A stretch of 64,000 nt of DNA, from positions 1,426,001 to 1,490,000 of the forward strand of contig NZ_ACQA01000001.1 in the NCBI RefSeq assembly GCF_000182645.1, given 5' to 3'. The DNA comes from Brucella intermedia LMG 3301 (GTDB taxonomy: Bacteria > Pseudomonadota > Alphaproteobacteria > Rhizobiales > Rhizobiaceae). Within the stretch, counting starts at the first letter, position 1, and the number at the start of each line of letters is the position of its first letter. The notes beneath the pieces are model-generated. The model saw only the letters and a program-made list of their open reading frames with translations. It was not told the DNA's origin and searched no databases. Of this stretch, positions 1 through 9,160 are shown piece by piece. A program made the translations under genes and the position numbers.

Positions 1-19
1 GCTTTTCCGCTCTATCCAC
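1..19 (-). CDS. rplJ: 50S ribosomal protein L10, first codons only (partial)
   Basis: The window begins inside the 5' end of rplJ, read on the minus strand. A GTG codon at 19-17 opens a frame reading M-D-R-A-E-K before the window edge, which is the usual start of alphaproteobacterial L10. A GGAGAG Shine-Dalgarno lies about 8 bases upstream. It follows rplA in the order rplK-rplA-rplJ, and L10 would form the ribosomal stalk base with L7/L12. Only six codons are visible, so the call rests on these residues, the ribosome binding site and the conserved order. Confidence 0.8.
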
Positions 20-409
20 TGTCTCTCTCCAGTTGACAGGACCACATGGCCCTGCCGGGTTGCCTTTGCCGGACGAACTTCACAGTCAGTCCGACGTTCG
101 AGGATCCTGTCCCCTTCAGCTCCACCTGCAAGCAGGCTTCACCCAAAGGCAACTACGGTTCAAACCTTGCATGCACATTCGTGCGAAACAGGGTTATTCC
201 ACGTCTCATGCAGGCTTTGCGTTTAAGGAAAACCACCCGAAGATGATGATCCGCCTGCAATCTCGGACAGGATAACCGGATTTTCATCCGGCTATCCGGG
301 TCTTGCGACCCGGAATTCTTGCCGTTCGTCCTGTTGTTCCAGAACTGGCTGGCAGCCATCCCTTCCCAATCGGAAAGGCTTGGGCCCCGGCGAACCGGAG
401 CCCTGAAAC
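20..409 (-). promoter_or_regulatory. rplJ leader region (probable L10 autoregulatory leader)
   Basis: This 390-base spacer between the rplA stop and the rplJ start holds no convincing gene. Read on the minus strand it carries two adjoining hairpins. One, at 313-296, is a 7-bp stem closed by a GCAA tetraloop. The other, at 297-270, is a 12-bp stem whose single A/C mismatch on the plus strand becomes a G-U pair in minus-strand RNA, which supports transcription in that direction. Neither is followed by a U run. In other bacteria L10, in complex with L7/L12, binds this leader to repress rplJL. That role is inferred here from position. Confidence 0.55.
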
Positions 410-1111
410 TTAGGCGACGACCTTGACGGTTGCCGGGTCGACCTTGACGCCAACGCCCATGGTCGAGGAAATCGACACGCGCTTGACGTATTCACCCTTG
501 GCAGCCGATGGCTTTGCCTTGATGACGGCGTCAGCGAAAGCCTTGATGTTTTCTTCGAGCTTGGCATTGTCGAAGGAAACCTTGCCGATACCGGCATGGA
601 TGATACCGGCCTTCTCGACGCGGAATTCGACTGCGCCGCCCTTGGAAGCAGCAACAGCAGCTGCAACGTCGGTGGTGACGGTACCAACCTTCGGGTTCGG
701 CATCATGCCGCGAGGGCCGAGCACCTTACCGAGACGGCCAACGAGCGGCATCATGTCCGGGGTTGCAATGCAGCGATCGAATTCGATCTTGCCGCCATTG
801 ACGATTTCGAACAGTTCTTCCGCACCAACGATGTCGGCGCCAGCCTTCTTGGCTTCTTCAGCCTTGTCGCCGCGAGCGAAAACAGCAACGCGAACCGTAC
901 GGCCCGTGCCATTCGGCAGGTTGACGACGCCGCGGACCATCTGGTCGGCGTGGCGCGGATCGACGCCGAGGTTCATCGCGATTTCGATGGTTTCATCGAA
1001 CTTGGCGACAGCACGTTCCTTGACGAGGCCGATAGCAGCCGACAGATCGTACAGCTTGTTGCGATCGACGCCTTCACGGATCTTGTTAATGCGCTTGGAA
1101 ATCTTCGCCAT
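410..1111 (-). CDS. rplA: 50S ribosomal protein L1
   Basis: L1 (233 aa, normal length) binds 23S rRNA at the stalk beside the E site and in many bacteria represses its own rplK-rplA mRNA. The sequence begins [14 protein letters not shown] and carries the L1 core motifs, including [12 protein letters not shown] and [20 protein letters not shown], which are near-universal. The ATG lies only 4 bases after the rplK stop, so the two are co-transcribed and probably translationally coupled. The stop is followed by the rplJ leader. Confidence 0.98.
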   Translation of the reverse strand: MAKISKRINKIREGVDRNKLYDLSAAIGLVKERAVAKFDETIEIAMNLGVDPRHADQMVRGVVNLPNGTGRTVRVAVFARGDKAEEAKKAGADIVGAEELFEIVNGGKIEFDRCIATPDMMPLVGRLGKVLGPRGMMPNPKVGTVTTDVAAAVAASKGGAVEFRVEKAGIIHAGIGKVSFDNAKLEENIKAFADAVIKAKPSAAKGEYVKRVSISSTMGVGVKVDPATVKVVA

Positions 1112-1115
1112 CGTC

Positions 1116-1544
1116 TCAGCCCACCACTTCCAGGCCCATCGAACGGGCAGAACCTTCGATCATGCGCATCGCTGCTTCAATGTCAGCGGCGTTCAGATCC
1201 TTCATCTTCGCTTCAGCGATCGTACGAACCTTGTCGCGGGTGATCGTGCCGGCGCTTGCCTTGCCCGGGGTCTTCGAACCGGACTTGAGGTTAGCGGCCT
1301 TCTTGAGGAAGTAGGTTACCGGAGGCGTCTTCATCACAAAAGTGAAAGACTTGTCCTGGTAATAGGTGATCACGACTGGAATCGGCGAACCCTTTTCCAT
1401 TTCCTGCGAGGCAGCGTTGAACGCCTTGCAGAATTCCATGATGTTGATGCCGCGCTGACCCAGGGCCGGACCGATCGGGGGCGACGGATTGGCCGCACCT
1501 GCCGCTACCTGGAGCTTCAGCTGGCCTGCAATTTTCTTAGCCAT
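1116..1544 (-). CDS. rplK: 50S ribosomal protein L11
   Basis: L11 (142 aa) forms the GTPase-associated centre with 23S rRNA and is needed for RelA activation in stringent control. The N-terminus [20 protein letters not shown] and the following [20 protein letters not shown] block are diagnostic, as is the C-terminal RNA-binding domain ending in RSMGLEVVG. It is followed by rplA after 4 bases and preceded by a 198-base spacer after nusG that carries two hairpins. Confidence 0.98.
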   Translation of the reverse strand: MAKKIAGQLKLQVAAGAANPSPPIGPALGQRGINIMEFCKAFNAASQEMEKGSPIPVVITYYQDKSFTFVMKTPPVTYFLKKAANLKSGSKTPGKASAGTITRDKVRTIAEAKMKDLNAADIEAAMRMIEGSARSMGLEVVG

Positions 1545-1742
1545 TGCTTTCTGCCTTTTTTACTTTGCCGGAAATCCGGCTTTCTCGATTAATGCCGGAA
1601 AATCCGGCTCTCGACTGACGCCAGTTCGACTGGCGGGCAGTTCGGTGGTCCGGAGATCGGCGACCGGCTAAGCCGCCTTCCCTTCCACCATTTCCGCTCC
1701 AGCCGAAATTCGCCTGGAGTGGAGCCCTTCACGGGCAAACGA
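1545..1742 (-). promoter_or_regulatory. nusG-rplK spacer with tandem GCCGG hairpins
   Basis: Two near-identical stem-loops stand in tandem at 1567-1580 and 1594-1608. Each is a GCCGG/CCGGC stem with an AAA(A)T-type loop, 23-65 bases upstream of the rplK ATG. L1 represses rplK-rplA in other bacteria by binding a hairpin near the rplK start, so these are candidates for that control site or for a promoter-proximal leader. The function is inferred from position only. Confidence 0.35.
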
Positions 1743-2270
1743 TCACAGCTTGTCGACCTGACCGTATTCCAGATCCACGGGCGTTGCGCGCCCGAAGATG
1801 GAAACCTCAACCTTGAGACGCGCGCGCTCTTCGTCGACTTCCTGAACGATCCCGTTGAAGGAAGCGAACGGACCGTCGGAAACGCGAACGTTTTCGCCAA
1901 TCTCGAAGGATACCGAAGTCTTCGGGCGCTCGACGCCATCCTGAACCTGGTTCAGAATCTGGTCGACTTCCTTCTGGGAAACCGGCACCGGCTTGGAATC
2001 GCCAAGGAAGCCAGTGACCTTCGGAGTATTCTTGATCAGCGAGAAGACGGCATCCGTAAGGGTTGCACGCACCAGCACATAACCCGGGAAGAACTTGCGC
2101 TCTGCGTCAACCTTGCGGCCGCGGCGCACTTCAACGATCTTCTCGGTCGGCACAACGATCTGCTCGATAAGCTCGGACAGACCCTTCTGCTTTGCCTTGG
2201 CCTCGATGTCCTCGGCGACCTTCTTTTCGAAATTGGAATAGGCGTGAACGATGTACCAGCGCGCCGTCAT
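1743..2270 (-). CDS. nusG: Transcription termination/antitermination factor NusG
   Basis: NusG (175 aa, typical length) binds RNA polymerase through its N-terminal NGN domain and Rho or ribosomal protein S10 through its C-terminal KOW domain. The N-terminus MTARWYIVHAYSNFEKKVAE and the FFPGYVLVRA block belong to the NGN domain. The KOW motif is seen as GPFASFNGIVQEVDEERARL at roughly residues 123-142. The start lies about 20 bases after the secE stop, so secE and nusG form one unit. Confidence 0.98.
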   Translation of the reverse strand: MTARWYIVHAYSNFEKKVAEDIEAKAKQKGLSELIEQIVVPTEKIVEVRRGRKVDAERKFFPGYVLVRATLTDAVFSLIKNTPKVTGFLGDSKPVPVSQKEVDQILNQVQDGVERPKTSVSFEIGENVRVSDGPFASFNGIVQEVDEERARLKVEVSIFGRATPVDLEYGQVDKL

Positions 2271-2292
2271 CTAAAAACTCCCCAATCCTAAC

Positions 2293-2493
2293 TTATCGAC
2301 CAAGGCCGAGAATAAATTCTACGCCATAGGCCATAAGCTGGTCGGCAAGAAAAAAGAACGCGGCAGCCAGAAACGCCATGATCACCACCATAATGGTGGA
2401 GATGACCGTTTCACGCCGTGTAGGCCAGGTCACCTTCGCCGTTTCGGCGCGAACCTGCTGAAAAAAGGTGATCGGATTCGTCTTGGATGCCAT
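2293..2493 (-). CDS. secE: Preprotein translocase subunit SecE
   Basis: SecE (66 aa) is the small clamp subunit of the SecYEG channel. The protein starts MASKTNPITFFQQVRAETAK, followed by VTWPTRRET, the conserved cytosolic amphipathic helix and hinge, then one membrane span and a short tail. This is the single-span form usual in Rhizobiales. An open frame continues upstream to 2844, but the extension has no SecE character. The ATG at 2493 (or one at 2508, MTERQ) is the sensible start. nusG follows directly. Confidence 0.93.
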   Translation of the reverse strand: MASKTNPITFFQQVRAETAKVTWPTRRETVISTIMVVIMAFLAAAFFFLADQLMAYGVEFILGLGR

Positions 2494-2913
2494 CTGCCGC
2501 TCTGTCATTGATCCGGCGCTATCCCCAAACTCTAGCTCGCAAAAACGAATCAAAAGCCTGAAGTCACGCGTATACGGCACGCAAAGCTGAAAATTCAGCC
2601 CCACGCGCCGCGTGTCTGTTGACGCTACATAGAATCGATTCCCGAAAAAAACAAGCCCAAAGGTTAAAAGAATACCATACAGGCTTATCGGAGATCCAAT
2701 CCTTGCGAATATCACTCGGCGCACCATCCAATCGTGCGACGGCGATCCTCCCCTGCCCGGCCAACAAATCCCGCAGGGAATTATCATTTTCCACGACGTC
2801 GCCCTGCCGAAGCCTGCGCCATCATCGAAAAGGTAAGGCGGCATAGATTGCCGCCCAAACTATCATATAGAAAACGGGCGCCCATAGTCAAGCCATGAGC
2901 ACCCGTTCTGAAA
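2494..2913 (-). promoter_or_regulatory. tRNA-Trp/secE spacer: terminator overlapping the secE promoter
   Basis: This 420-base stretch has no convincing gene. Downstream of tRNA-Trp, an 8-bp hairpin (one G-U pair) followed by TTTTC looks like a factor-independent terminator. Overlapping it is a promoter on the minus strand: CTTGAC at 2892-2887 and CTATAT at 2870-2865 with a 16-base spacer, close to the alphaproteobacterial sigma70 consensus. About 10 bases past the predicted start is a 7-bp GGCGGCA/TGCCGCC hairpin (2837-2855). The remaining roughly 340 bases would be a long secE-nusG leader. Confidence 0.55.
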
Positions 2914-2989
2914 TGGCAGGGGCAGCAGGGTTCGAACCCGCGACCTACGGTTTTGGAGACCGTCGCTCTACCAACTGAGCTATACCCCT
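2914..2989 (-). tRNA. tRNA-Trp (CCA)
   Basis: A 76-base cloverleaf on the minus strand starts AGGGGTATAGCTCAG, has anticodon loop CTCCAAA with anticodon CCA, a standard T-loop GGTTCGAACC and an encoded 3' CCA. It stands between tuf and secE, as in the E. coli order tuf-secE region, and is followed by a hairpin terminator. Confidence 0.97.
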
Positions 2990-3039
2990 ATGCGGCATTT
3001 AGAATGCCAGACTGGCGGCGTAACCGCCAGTCAAATTCA

Positions 3040-4215
<1,176 letters not shown>

Positions 4216-4354
4216 CGCCGTTGTTCTCTTTGTTCTAGAACCGCTCAAGCGCCAGCACAAAAGCCTCTTGGCTTCCGGGCCAGCATTTATGCCAAAACGG
4301 AACGGCGAACCGCCCGTCGATGATTCCTTACACGCCAAACCGCTCGGAAAAATT

Positions 4355-4428
4355 TGGAGCGGGTAGCGGGAATCGAACCCGCGTATTCAGCTTGGAAGGC
4401 TGCTGCTCTACCATTGAGCTATACCCGC
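4355..4428 (-). tRNA. tRNA-Gly (TCC)
   Basis: A 74-base cloverleaf on the minus strand begins GCGGGTATAGCTCAA, has anticodon loop CTTCCAA (TCC), T-loop GGTTCGATT and an encoded CCA. It sits between tRNA-Tyr and tuf, matching glyT next to tufB in enterobacteria, and is probably co-transcribed with both. Confidence 0.97.
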
Positions 4429-4452
4429 GCACTCTTAACTCTGATCCGACAG

Positions 4453-4537
4453 TGGTGGAGGGAGTTGGATTTGAACCAACGTAGGCATAGCCAACGGATT
4501 TACAGTCCGTCCCCTTTAACCACTCGGGCATCCCTCC
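4453..4537 (-). tRNA. tRNA-Tyr (GTA)
   Basis: An 85-base tRNA on the minus strand with a long variable arm (class II) starts GGAGGGATGCCCGAG. Its anticodon loop is CTGTAAA (GTA), its T-loop GGTTCAAATCC, and the 3' CCA is encoded. It leads the tRNA-Tyr/tRNA-Gly/tuf unit, about 90 bases downstream of a strong promoter. Confidence 0.97.
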
Positions 4538-4844
4538 AGATATCACTATCAGCAGAGTCGAGCGACTAGGCATTTCCGCGGGGCTTCTGGCTGACTGTTG
4601 GGCCAGCCGTCGATCCGCGAGGGGCCTTATGACGATAAGCTTATCCCCTGTCAACAGGGTAAAAGCGAAAAGAATGCATGTCTGTTCACAACGGCGTGGA
4701 AACATTGCCTTCTCTCGCCCGTTCATGCGGGAAGAAAGGCCCGGTTTCGCGGGCTTTGCAGATTATTCTGCAATCAGAACAGCCTGATAGCATTTGCAGG
4801 GCTGGCCGCTATCTTCCGCACTGCTAAAGAGCTATAAGCACGCC
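4538..4844. promoter_or_regulatory. Divergent promoter region of the tRNA-Tyr/tuf unit and rlmB
   Basis: This 307-base spacer separates the minus-strand tRNA/tuf unit from plus-strand rlmB and has no gene. On the minus strand a perfect TTGACA (4654-4649) stands 17 bases from CATAAG (4631-4626), followed by a GC-rich discriminator (GCCCCTCGCG). That arrangement is typical of strong, stringently controlled stable-RNA promoters. No equally clear promoter was seen for rlmB. Confidence 0.6.
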
Positions 4845-5705
4845 ATGACCGATCAAAATTCACCCCGCACACCAAAAGATTCTCATTATGCGCGCCTGCG
4901 CCGCCAGCATCGCGACCAGAAGGCCGGAACGGAAGGCAAATCACCGCGCAAGCCGCAGCGTCCTTCCATATCGGCAAGTGCCGTGACCGAAGGAACGGTT
5001 CGTCTGTATGGACTGCATACGGTCCGCGCCGCCGTGGAAAACCCGGAACGCAGGATACTGCGCATGCTGGCGACACGAAACGGATTCGCACGGCTGGAAA
5101 TCGGAGAGGCCGAATCTCTCCCCTTCCCTGTCGAAATCGTCGAGCCGCGCGATATAGACAAGGAAACCGGTTCGGAAGCCGTCCATCAGGGCGTCATGAT
5201 CGAGGCCGAGCCGTTGCGCGCCAGAAAGCTGTCCGAACTGAAGGACAGTCCGCTGCTGCTCGTGCTCGATCAGGTGACCGATCCGCATAATGTCGGCGCC
5301 ATCATGCGTTCAGCGGTAGCCTTCGGTGCCGGTGCGCTGATTACGACAAGCCGCCACAGCCCGCAGGAAACCGGCGTCCTCGCCAAAGCAGCCTCGGGAG
5401 CCCTCGAACTGATCTCTCATATCGAAGTGCGCAATCTGGCCGAAGCGATTGAGGAACTTCATAGCCTCGGATTCCAGACCATCGGGCTTGATTCGGAGGG
5501 GCCGCTGGAAATGGAAGCCACCTTGTCCGGCGGACGAATCGCTCTCGTGCTTGGTGCGGAAGGCAAAGGCCTGCGTCAAAAGACACGCGAAACGGTCACC
5601 GCGCTTGCCCGCCTCGACATGCCGGGCGAAATCAAGTCGCTCAACGTATCGAATGCGGCTGCGATCTCGCTTTACGCTGCCGAGAGATATCTCCGCGCAC
5701 GTTGA
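4845..5705 (+). CDS. rlmB: 23S rRNA (guanosine-2'-O-)-methyltransferase, RlmB/TrmH family
   Basis: This SpoU-family enzyme (286 aa) transfers a methyl group from S-adenosylmethionine to a ribose 2'-OH, most likely G2251 of 23S rRNA. An N-terminal basic tail is followed by the RNA-binding subdomain (VRLYGLHTVRAAVENP). The knotted catalytic domain has motif 1 LDQVTDPHNVGAIMRSA, motif 2 LVLGAEGKGL and motif 3 SLNVSNAAAISLY. The ATG at 4845 (MTDQNSPRTPKDSHYARLRR) is preferred over an in-frame ATG 51 bases upstream that adds unrelated residues. The RlmB assignment over other SpoU members follows motif 3 and length. Confidence 0.9.
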   Translation: MTDQNSPRTPKDSHYARLRRQHRDQKAGTEGKSPRKPQRPSISASAVTEGTVRLYGLHTVRAAVENPERRILRMLATRNGFARLEIGEAESLPFPVEIVEPRDIDKETGSEAVHQGVMIEAEPLRARKLSELKDSPLLLVLDQVTDPHNVGAIMRSAVAFGAGALITTSRHSPQETGVLAKAASGALELISHIEVRNLAEAIEELHSLGFQTIGLDSEGPLEMEATLSGGRIALVLGAEGKGLRQKTRETVTALARLDMPGEIKSLNVSNAAAISLYAAERYLRAR

Positions 5706-5720
5706 GTTGATTCCCCTGTA

Positions 5721-5754
5721 AAAACTCTCCCGGTTGGCCTTTCCATCCGGGAGA
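5721..5754 (-). terminator. Terminator of the CBS-domain gene
   Basis: Read on the minus strand, an 8-bp stem TCTCCCGG/CCGGGAGA with a 13-base loop is followed by GTTTTTA, about 20 bases past the stop of the CBS-domain gene. It also lies just after the rlmB stop on the other strand, so it separates two convergent genes. Confidence 0.6.
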
Positions 5755-5774
5755 ATGGCCAGACGTCGAGTCGC

Positions 5775-6206
5775 TCAGGCCGTAGCGATATAAGTGCGGA
5801 TATCTTCCGCCTCGCGTTCGACATCTTCGATGCGCCGTTTCACCACGTCACCGATTGAAACGATTCCCACGAGCTTGCCGCCTTCTTCCACCGGCATATG
5901 GCGGAATCGGCTCCGCGTCATGATTTCCATCACCTGATTGATCGTATGATGTTCGCGGCAGACCTGCACCTTTGCCGTCATGACTTCGGCGACGGGCATG
6001 CTCATGGCCTTGGTCTCCTGCGCAGCAACGGCGCGGACGACATCGCGTTCAGACAGAATTCCCTTGATTCGACCGGCCTCGTCGCACACCACCAACGCGC
6101 CGATCTTGTGTTTGTTCAGCATGGCGACAGCGTGGGACAGCGTATCGGCAGGCGCGATAACCACCACATCCCTGCCCTTTGTCTCGAGAATCGATCTTAC
6201 GGTCAT
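5775..6206 (-). CDS. CBS-domain pair protein
   Basis: A 143-aa cytosolic protein made of two CBS motifs (about residues 8-60 and 72-130), including GALVVCDEAGRIKGILSERD and RHMPVEEGGKLVGIVSIGD. CBS pairs (Bateman modules) bind adenosine nucleotides and act as energy or ligand sensors, either in fused enzymes or alone as here. The partner is unknown. A clear ribosome binding site (TTGGAGGGAC) precedes the ATG, and a palindromic repeat begins about 22 bases upstream of the start codon. Confidence 0.9.
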   Translation of the reverse strand: MTVRSILETKGRDVVVIAPADTLSHAVAMLNKHKIGALVVCDEAGRIKGILSERDVVRAVAAQETKAMSMPVAEVMTAKVQVCREHHTINQVMEIMTRSRFRHMPVEEGGKLVGIVSIGDVVKRRIEDVEREAEDIRTYIATA

Positions 6207-6228
6207 GCCAAAGTCCCTCCAAGATTAA

Positions 6229-6300
6229 AGCATTTCCAGCAAAAGCGCGAAGCGGTTTTGCGTCGGATAATGCTTAAAACAAAGAGCTAGAGCGGTTCGA
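6229..6300. repeat. Palindromic intergenic repeat (copy 1)
   Basis: Begins AGCATTTCCAGCAAAAG and continues into a GCGGTTTTGCG half, forming a GCAAAA/TTTTGC stem. A tail resembling AAAACAAA and AGAGCGGTTC follows. Nearly the same core occurs at 13173 and 60657. It lies directly upstream of the minus-strand CBS-domain gene. Confidence 0.7.
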
Positions 6301-6464
6301 CTGTTCTCTAATAAGGGAACAACTCTAGCACTCGCTGCTTCGGACGTTTCAGCGCCATATGAAGCAGAACGCAGCTCCTCCCACCACGTTCCATGATGGT
6401 GCGCTTTGAACGTCGGATTAGCAAGTGGCATCAAATGGGGAAGAAGGCTTTCTGAGCCAGAATC

Positions 6465-7205
6465 CTAGCGCCTCAGAACCGCATCGTAACCGCGCGGGCG
6501 GTCCATCAGTGAAATGCCGAAAAAACCGGCGATGAAGCCGCCTATATGCGCTTCCCAGGCGATGCTGGAAAGGTCTGCACCGCCAGTCGAGTAGAGACCG
6601 GTAATGATGTTGATCAGGAACCAGACCCCGACAAAGGTCAACACAGGCTTCAGCGTCAGGGTGAGCCCCACCGGAAGTACGGGCCCTGCAAATTCTGATT
6701 TGCGTCCGTGGCCGATGCGCCGGAAGCCGTAGCGCGCCGCAGCACCCATCATGCCCGAAATCGCTCCCGAAGCCCCCACCAGCGGTGAAATGCTGTCCGG
6801 ATAGATCGCATAATGGGTCAGACCGGCGATAACCGACGTGAATATCCAGAAAACTATCATCCGTCCGGTACCGATGCGGCCCGCAAGCGGAGAACCGAAG
6901 GCGGCGAGCCAGATCATGTTGACGACCAGGTGCGCAATGCCGCCATGCATGAAGGAATAGCTGATGAGCGTGAAGAGCGCGGTCGGATCGGTAAAGCCAC
7001 CCGCAAGCGAGAATCGCGCCGGAATGAGCGCGAAGTTCAGCATGAAGCTGTAGTTCTGCTGCTCGCTGATGAGATAGTTCTGATAGACATACACCGCCGC
7101 GCATAGGCCGATAAGCGCAAGAACGACGCCGGGTATATTGAAGATCGGCTCGCTGCCGCCTGACCGGCGGTTACTGCCGTCTGTTTCCGGCTGGGGAACG
7201 CTCAT
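6465..7205 (-). CDS. Rhomboid-family intramembrane serine protease
   Basis: A polytopic membrane protein (246 aa from this start) of the rhomboid family, which cleaves substrate transmembrane helices within the membrane. The catalytic serine lies in GASGAISG (about residue 146) and the catalytic histidine in EAHIGGFIAG (about residue 220). The HGGIAHLVVNMIWL loop/helix (H-x3-H-x3-N) is also present. Six hydrophobic segments are visible. The start is uncertain: ATG at 7205 is used, while an ATG at 7223 (MRKQQF) and one at 7289 are in frame. The substrate is unknown. Confidence 0.88.
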   Translation of the reverse strand: MSVPQPETDGSNRRSGGSEPIFNIPGVVLALIGLCAAVYVYQNYLISEQQNYSFMLNFALIPARFSLAGGFTDPTALFTLISYSFMHGGIAHLVVNMIWLAAFGSPLAGRIGTGRMIVFWIFTSVIAGLTHYAIYPDSISPLVGASGAISGMMGAAARYGFRRIGHGRKSEFAGPVLPVGLTLTLKPVLTFVGVWFLINIITGLYSTGGADLSSIAWEAHIGGFIAGFFGISLMDRPRGYDAVLRR

Positions 7206-7558
7206 GAACTGCTGCTTTCTCATCCTTGCACGCCGACAACCGGGCCAGGTCGGTCCCTTGCATCGGGTGGAAGCATCTAGATAGGGCAAAATCTGTTAAA
7301 AATAAAGGCCGACGGAGATACCCGATCGGCCTGCCCGCGAACAGAATATTTCGCGAAATTAAATCTGGAGCTCAGAAAAACGCCAACCAAGTCAAAGGCT
7401 TCGTCTGATGGCTTATCAAAGCGCGTCTTTTAAAGCAGTGCAACCATTACTTTATTGTTAACCTTAACGGACGAGCCCGGTGGATGAACAAAGGGTTAAA
7501 CTGGCATCCTCCCCGTTAATACTATTTTAATGCGTCCACCAGCGGAGGCGGCCTCCGC
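7206..7558. other. Spacer between rhomboid and PAS genes
   Basis: About 350 bases without a gene. The right part is AT-rich and holds TTAA-type motifs, including the CtrA-like site annotated separately. Nothing else recognisable was seen. Confidence 0.5.
7516..7530 (+). promoter_or_regulatory. CtrA-like binding site TTAA-N7-TTAA
   Basis: TTAA at 7516-7519 and TTAA at 7527-7530 are separated by exactly seven bases, the full-site spacing recognised by the cell-cycle regulator CtrA in alphaproteobacteria. Further TTAA half-sites lie upstream (around 7457-7467 and 7495). The site is about 30 bases before the start of the PAS protein gene. Regulation is inferred from the motif. Confidence 0.5.
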
Positions 7559-8227
7559 GTGCAATGGACAAACCAACGGCGCATGATGAAACACCGCAGT
7601 ACGATCGCGATTTTCAGCGAATGGCAGCGACTGGCCCGCACGGAACGCGGCACCTTTCGCGCGCCGATGCGCGAGCGGATCGAGCCGCGCAAGCTGGGGC
7701 GTCATCTGTCCGACCTCTTCTTTCTCGAGGCTGGAGAGCATGGGGACCTGTCGTTCCGTCTGGCTGGAACGCGCATCTGCACCCTTTTTGGACGCGAACT
7801 GAAGAACACGCGGTTCCTCTCGCTCTGGTCCGAACGCGACCGTGCCGCACTTCGTGAAACCTCGCAAAACGTCAGCGGGCTCGAAATCCCTGCCCTCGTC
7901 TCGCATGTTGGAATCAGCATGTCGGGACGCAGCCTGGGGCTGGAAATGTTCCTCGCCCCGCTCGAAGCGGCGGACGGCCAGATCAGCATTCTCGGCAGCA
8001 TCGCTGTGCTTGATTCTGTCACGTGGGTCGGCGCCGACCCAATCGTGCTCGGCCATTTGAATTCCATCGAGCCGGTGGCGCCCGATCTGATTCTCGCGGA
8101 CGACGTGCGGCAATCGGCAGCCGTAACGGTAAACGCAGCTGGGACAGGCCGGGAGTGGACAAATATTCGCCTGACGGAACTGCATGCAGCGCCGAAATTG
8201 CGCGTCATCAATGGCGGCAAAGCCTGA
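7559..8227 (+). CDS. PAS-domain protein (PAS_5 family)
   Basis: A soluble protein of 222 aa with one PAS-like sensory domain occupying most of its length: DLFFLEAGEHGDLSFRLAGT, then CTLFGRELKNTRFLSLW and a C-terminal strand region SILGSIAVLD. No kinase, cyclase or HTH output is attached. Family members occur widely in Rhizobiales and Caulobacterales; the Caulobacter member MopJ links stress to cell-cycle control, but that role is not shown here. The frame opens with GTG at 7559. ATGs at 7583 and 7586 (MKHRSTIAIF) are good alternatives, because a promoter at the CtrA-like site would place transcription close to the GTG. A PilZ gene follows. Confidence 0.8.
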   Translation: MQWTNQRRMMKHRSTIAIFSEWQRLARTERGTFRAPMRERIEPRKLGRHLSDLFFLEAGEHGDLSFRLAGTRICTLFGRELKNTRFLSLWSERDRAALRETSQNVSGLEIPALVSHVGISMSGRSLGLEMFLAPLEAADGQISILGSIAVLDSVTWVGADPIVLGHLNSIEPVAPDLILADDVRQSAAVTVNAAGTGREWTNIRLTELHAAPKLRVINGGKA

Positions 8228-8316
8228 AACAGGTCGCAATCGCGATTTCTCTTTATCAGCCCGTGCTGTAGTGTGCCTGACAGTGAGCGGACAAAATTCG
8301 AAATGGATCGGCTTTG

Positions 8317-8922
8317 ATGAACAGATTTGCTGCGGCCCCCACTGCCAGCAATGTGCGGCAGGAAAACTTCAACGCCGTGAATGTCGATCTCAACGGTCGC
8401 TACATGCTGGAAAATCGCAGCGAATTTCCGTGTGTTATCAAGCGCATGTCGCCCGGCACGGCCCTGATGAGCGGCATAGCGACGCCGCGCAACGGTGAGC
8501 GGATTATCGCCTATATCGACCATGTGGGGCGGATCGAGGGAATTGCCCATGAGGTGACATCCGAGGGCTTCCATATTCTTCTGGCCACGTCCGAACAGAA
8601 GAAGGACAAGCTTTCGGCACAGCTGACCTGGCTTGCCAACAAGCACGAGCTTGCCCTGCCCGAAGACCGCCGTCACGAACGCGTCGTGCCGCACAAGAAC
8701 CGGCAGAACATCACTTTTGCCGACGGCACACAAAGGCTGTGCCGTATCGCCGACCTTTCGCTTTCAGGTGCGGCAATCGAAAGCGAGTTCAAGCCCGCGA
8801 TCAAAAGCAGTGTCATGCTCGGGCCGATCCGGGGAACCGTCGTGCGTCATTTCCAGGATGGTTTCGCAATCGAATTCGCCACTATCCAGACCAGCGCGAC
8901 ACTGGACAATCTTTTCGGCTGA
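8317..8922 (+). CDS. PilZ-domain protein, probable c-di-GMP effector
   Basis: A 201-aa protein with a clear C-terminal PilZ domain. The c-di-GMP-binding RxxxR-type element is seen in RRHERVVPHKNR (about residues 117-128) and the D/NxSxxG element in ADLSLSGAAIES. The N-terminal half (NLNGRYMLENRSEFPCVIK-like region) resembles a second, degenerate PilZ fold lacking the arginine pair. Start at ATG 8317; a TTG immediately before it is also in frame. It follows the PAS gene on the same strand after about 90 bases. A signalling role in motility or surface polysaccharide is usual for the family but unproven here. Confidence 0.82.
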   Translation: MNRFAAAPTASNVRQENFNAVNVDLNGRYMLENRSEFPCVIKRMSPGTALMSGIATPRNGERIIAYIDHVGRIEGIAHEVTSEGFHILLATSEQKKDKLSAQLTWLANKHELALPEDRRHERVVPHKNRQNITFADGTQRLCRIADLSLSGAAIESEFKPAIKSSVMLGPIRGTVVRHFQDGFAIEFATIQTSATLDNLFG

Positions 8923-9160
8923 AAGCATCGGTCCAAAAGATGAATGCGCGTCAAGGTTACGGAATGGCAAACCGCGAAACGACCGAAATCACAAAAAAGC
9001 CACAAAAATAGCCCGATTTGCCCTGAATTTGTCCGTCCGTTGACAAAAAGTTTCAGCGTTATTTGCACTTTTAATCGAATTTAACTCGCATTTTCGCGCT
9101 TAAATTTGCGTGCCTTCAAATTGTCTAAGTCATCTTGGTCTCCAACAGGGAGACAAAAGA

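Noticed and set aside
2293..2844. 183-aa N-terminally extended SecE
   Set aside because: The extension is unlike any SecE and overlaps the leader hairpin; starts at 2493/2508 fit the family.
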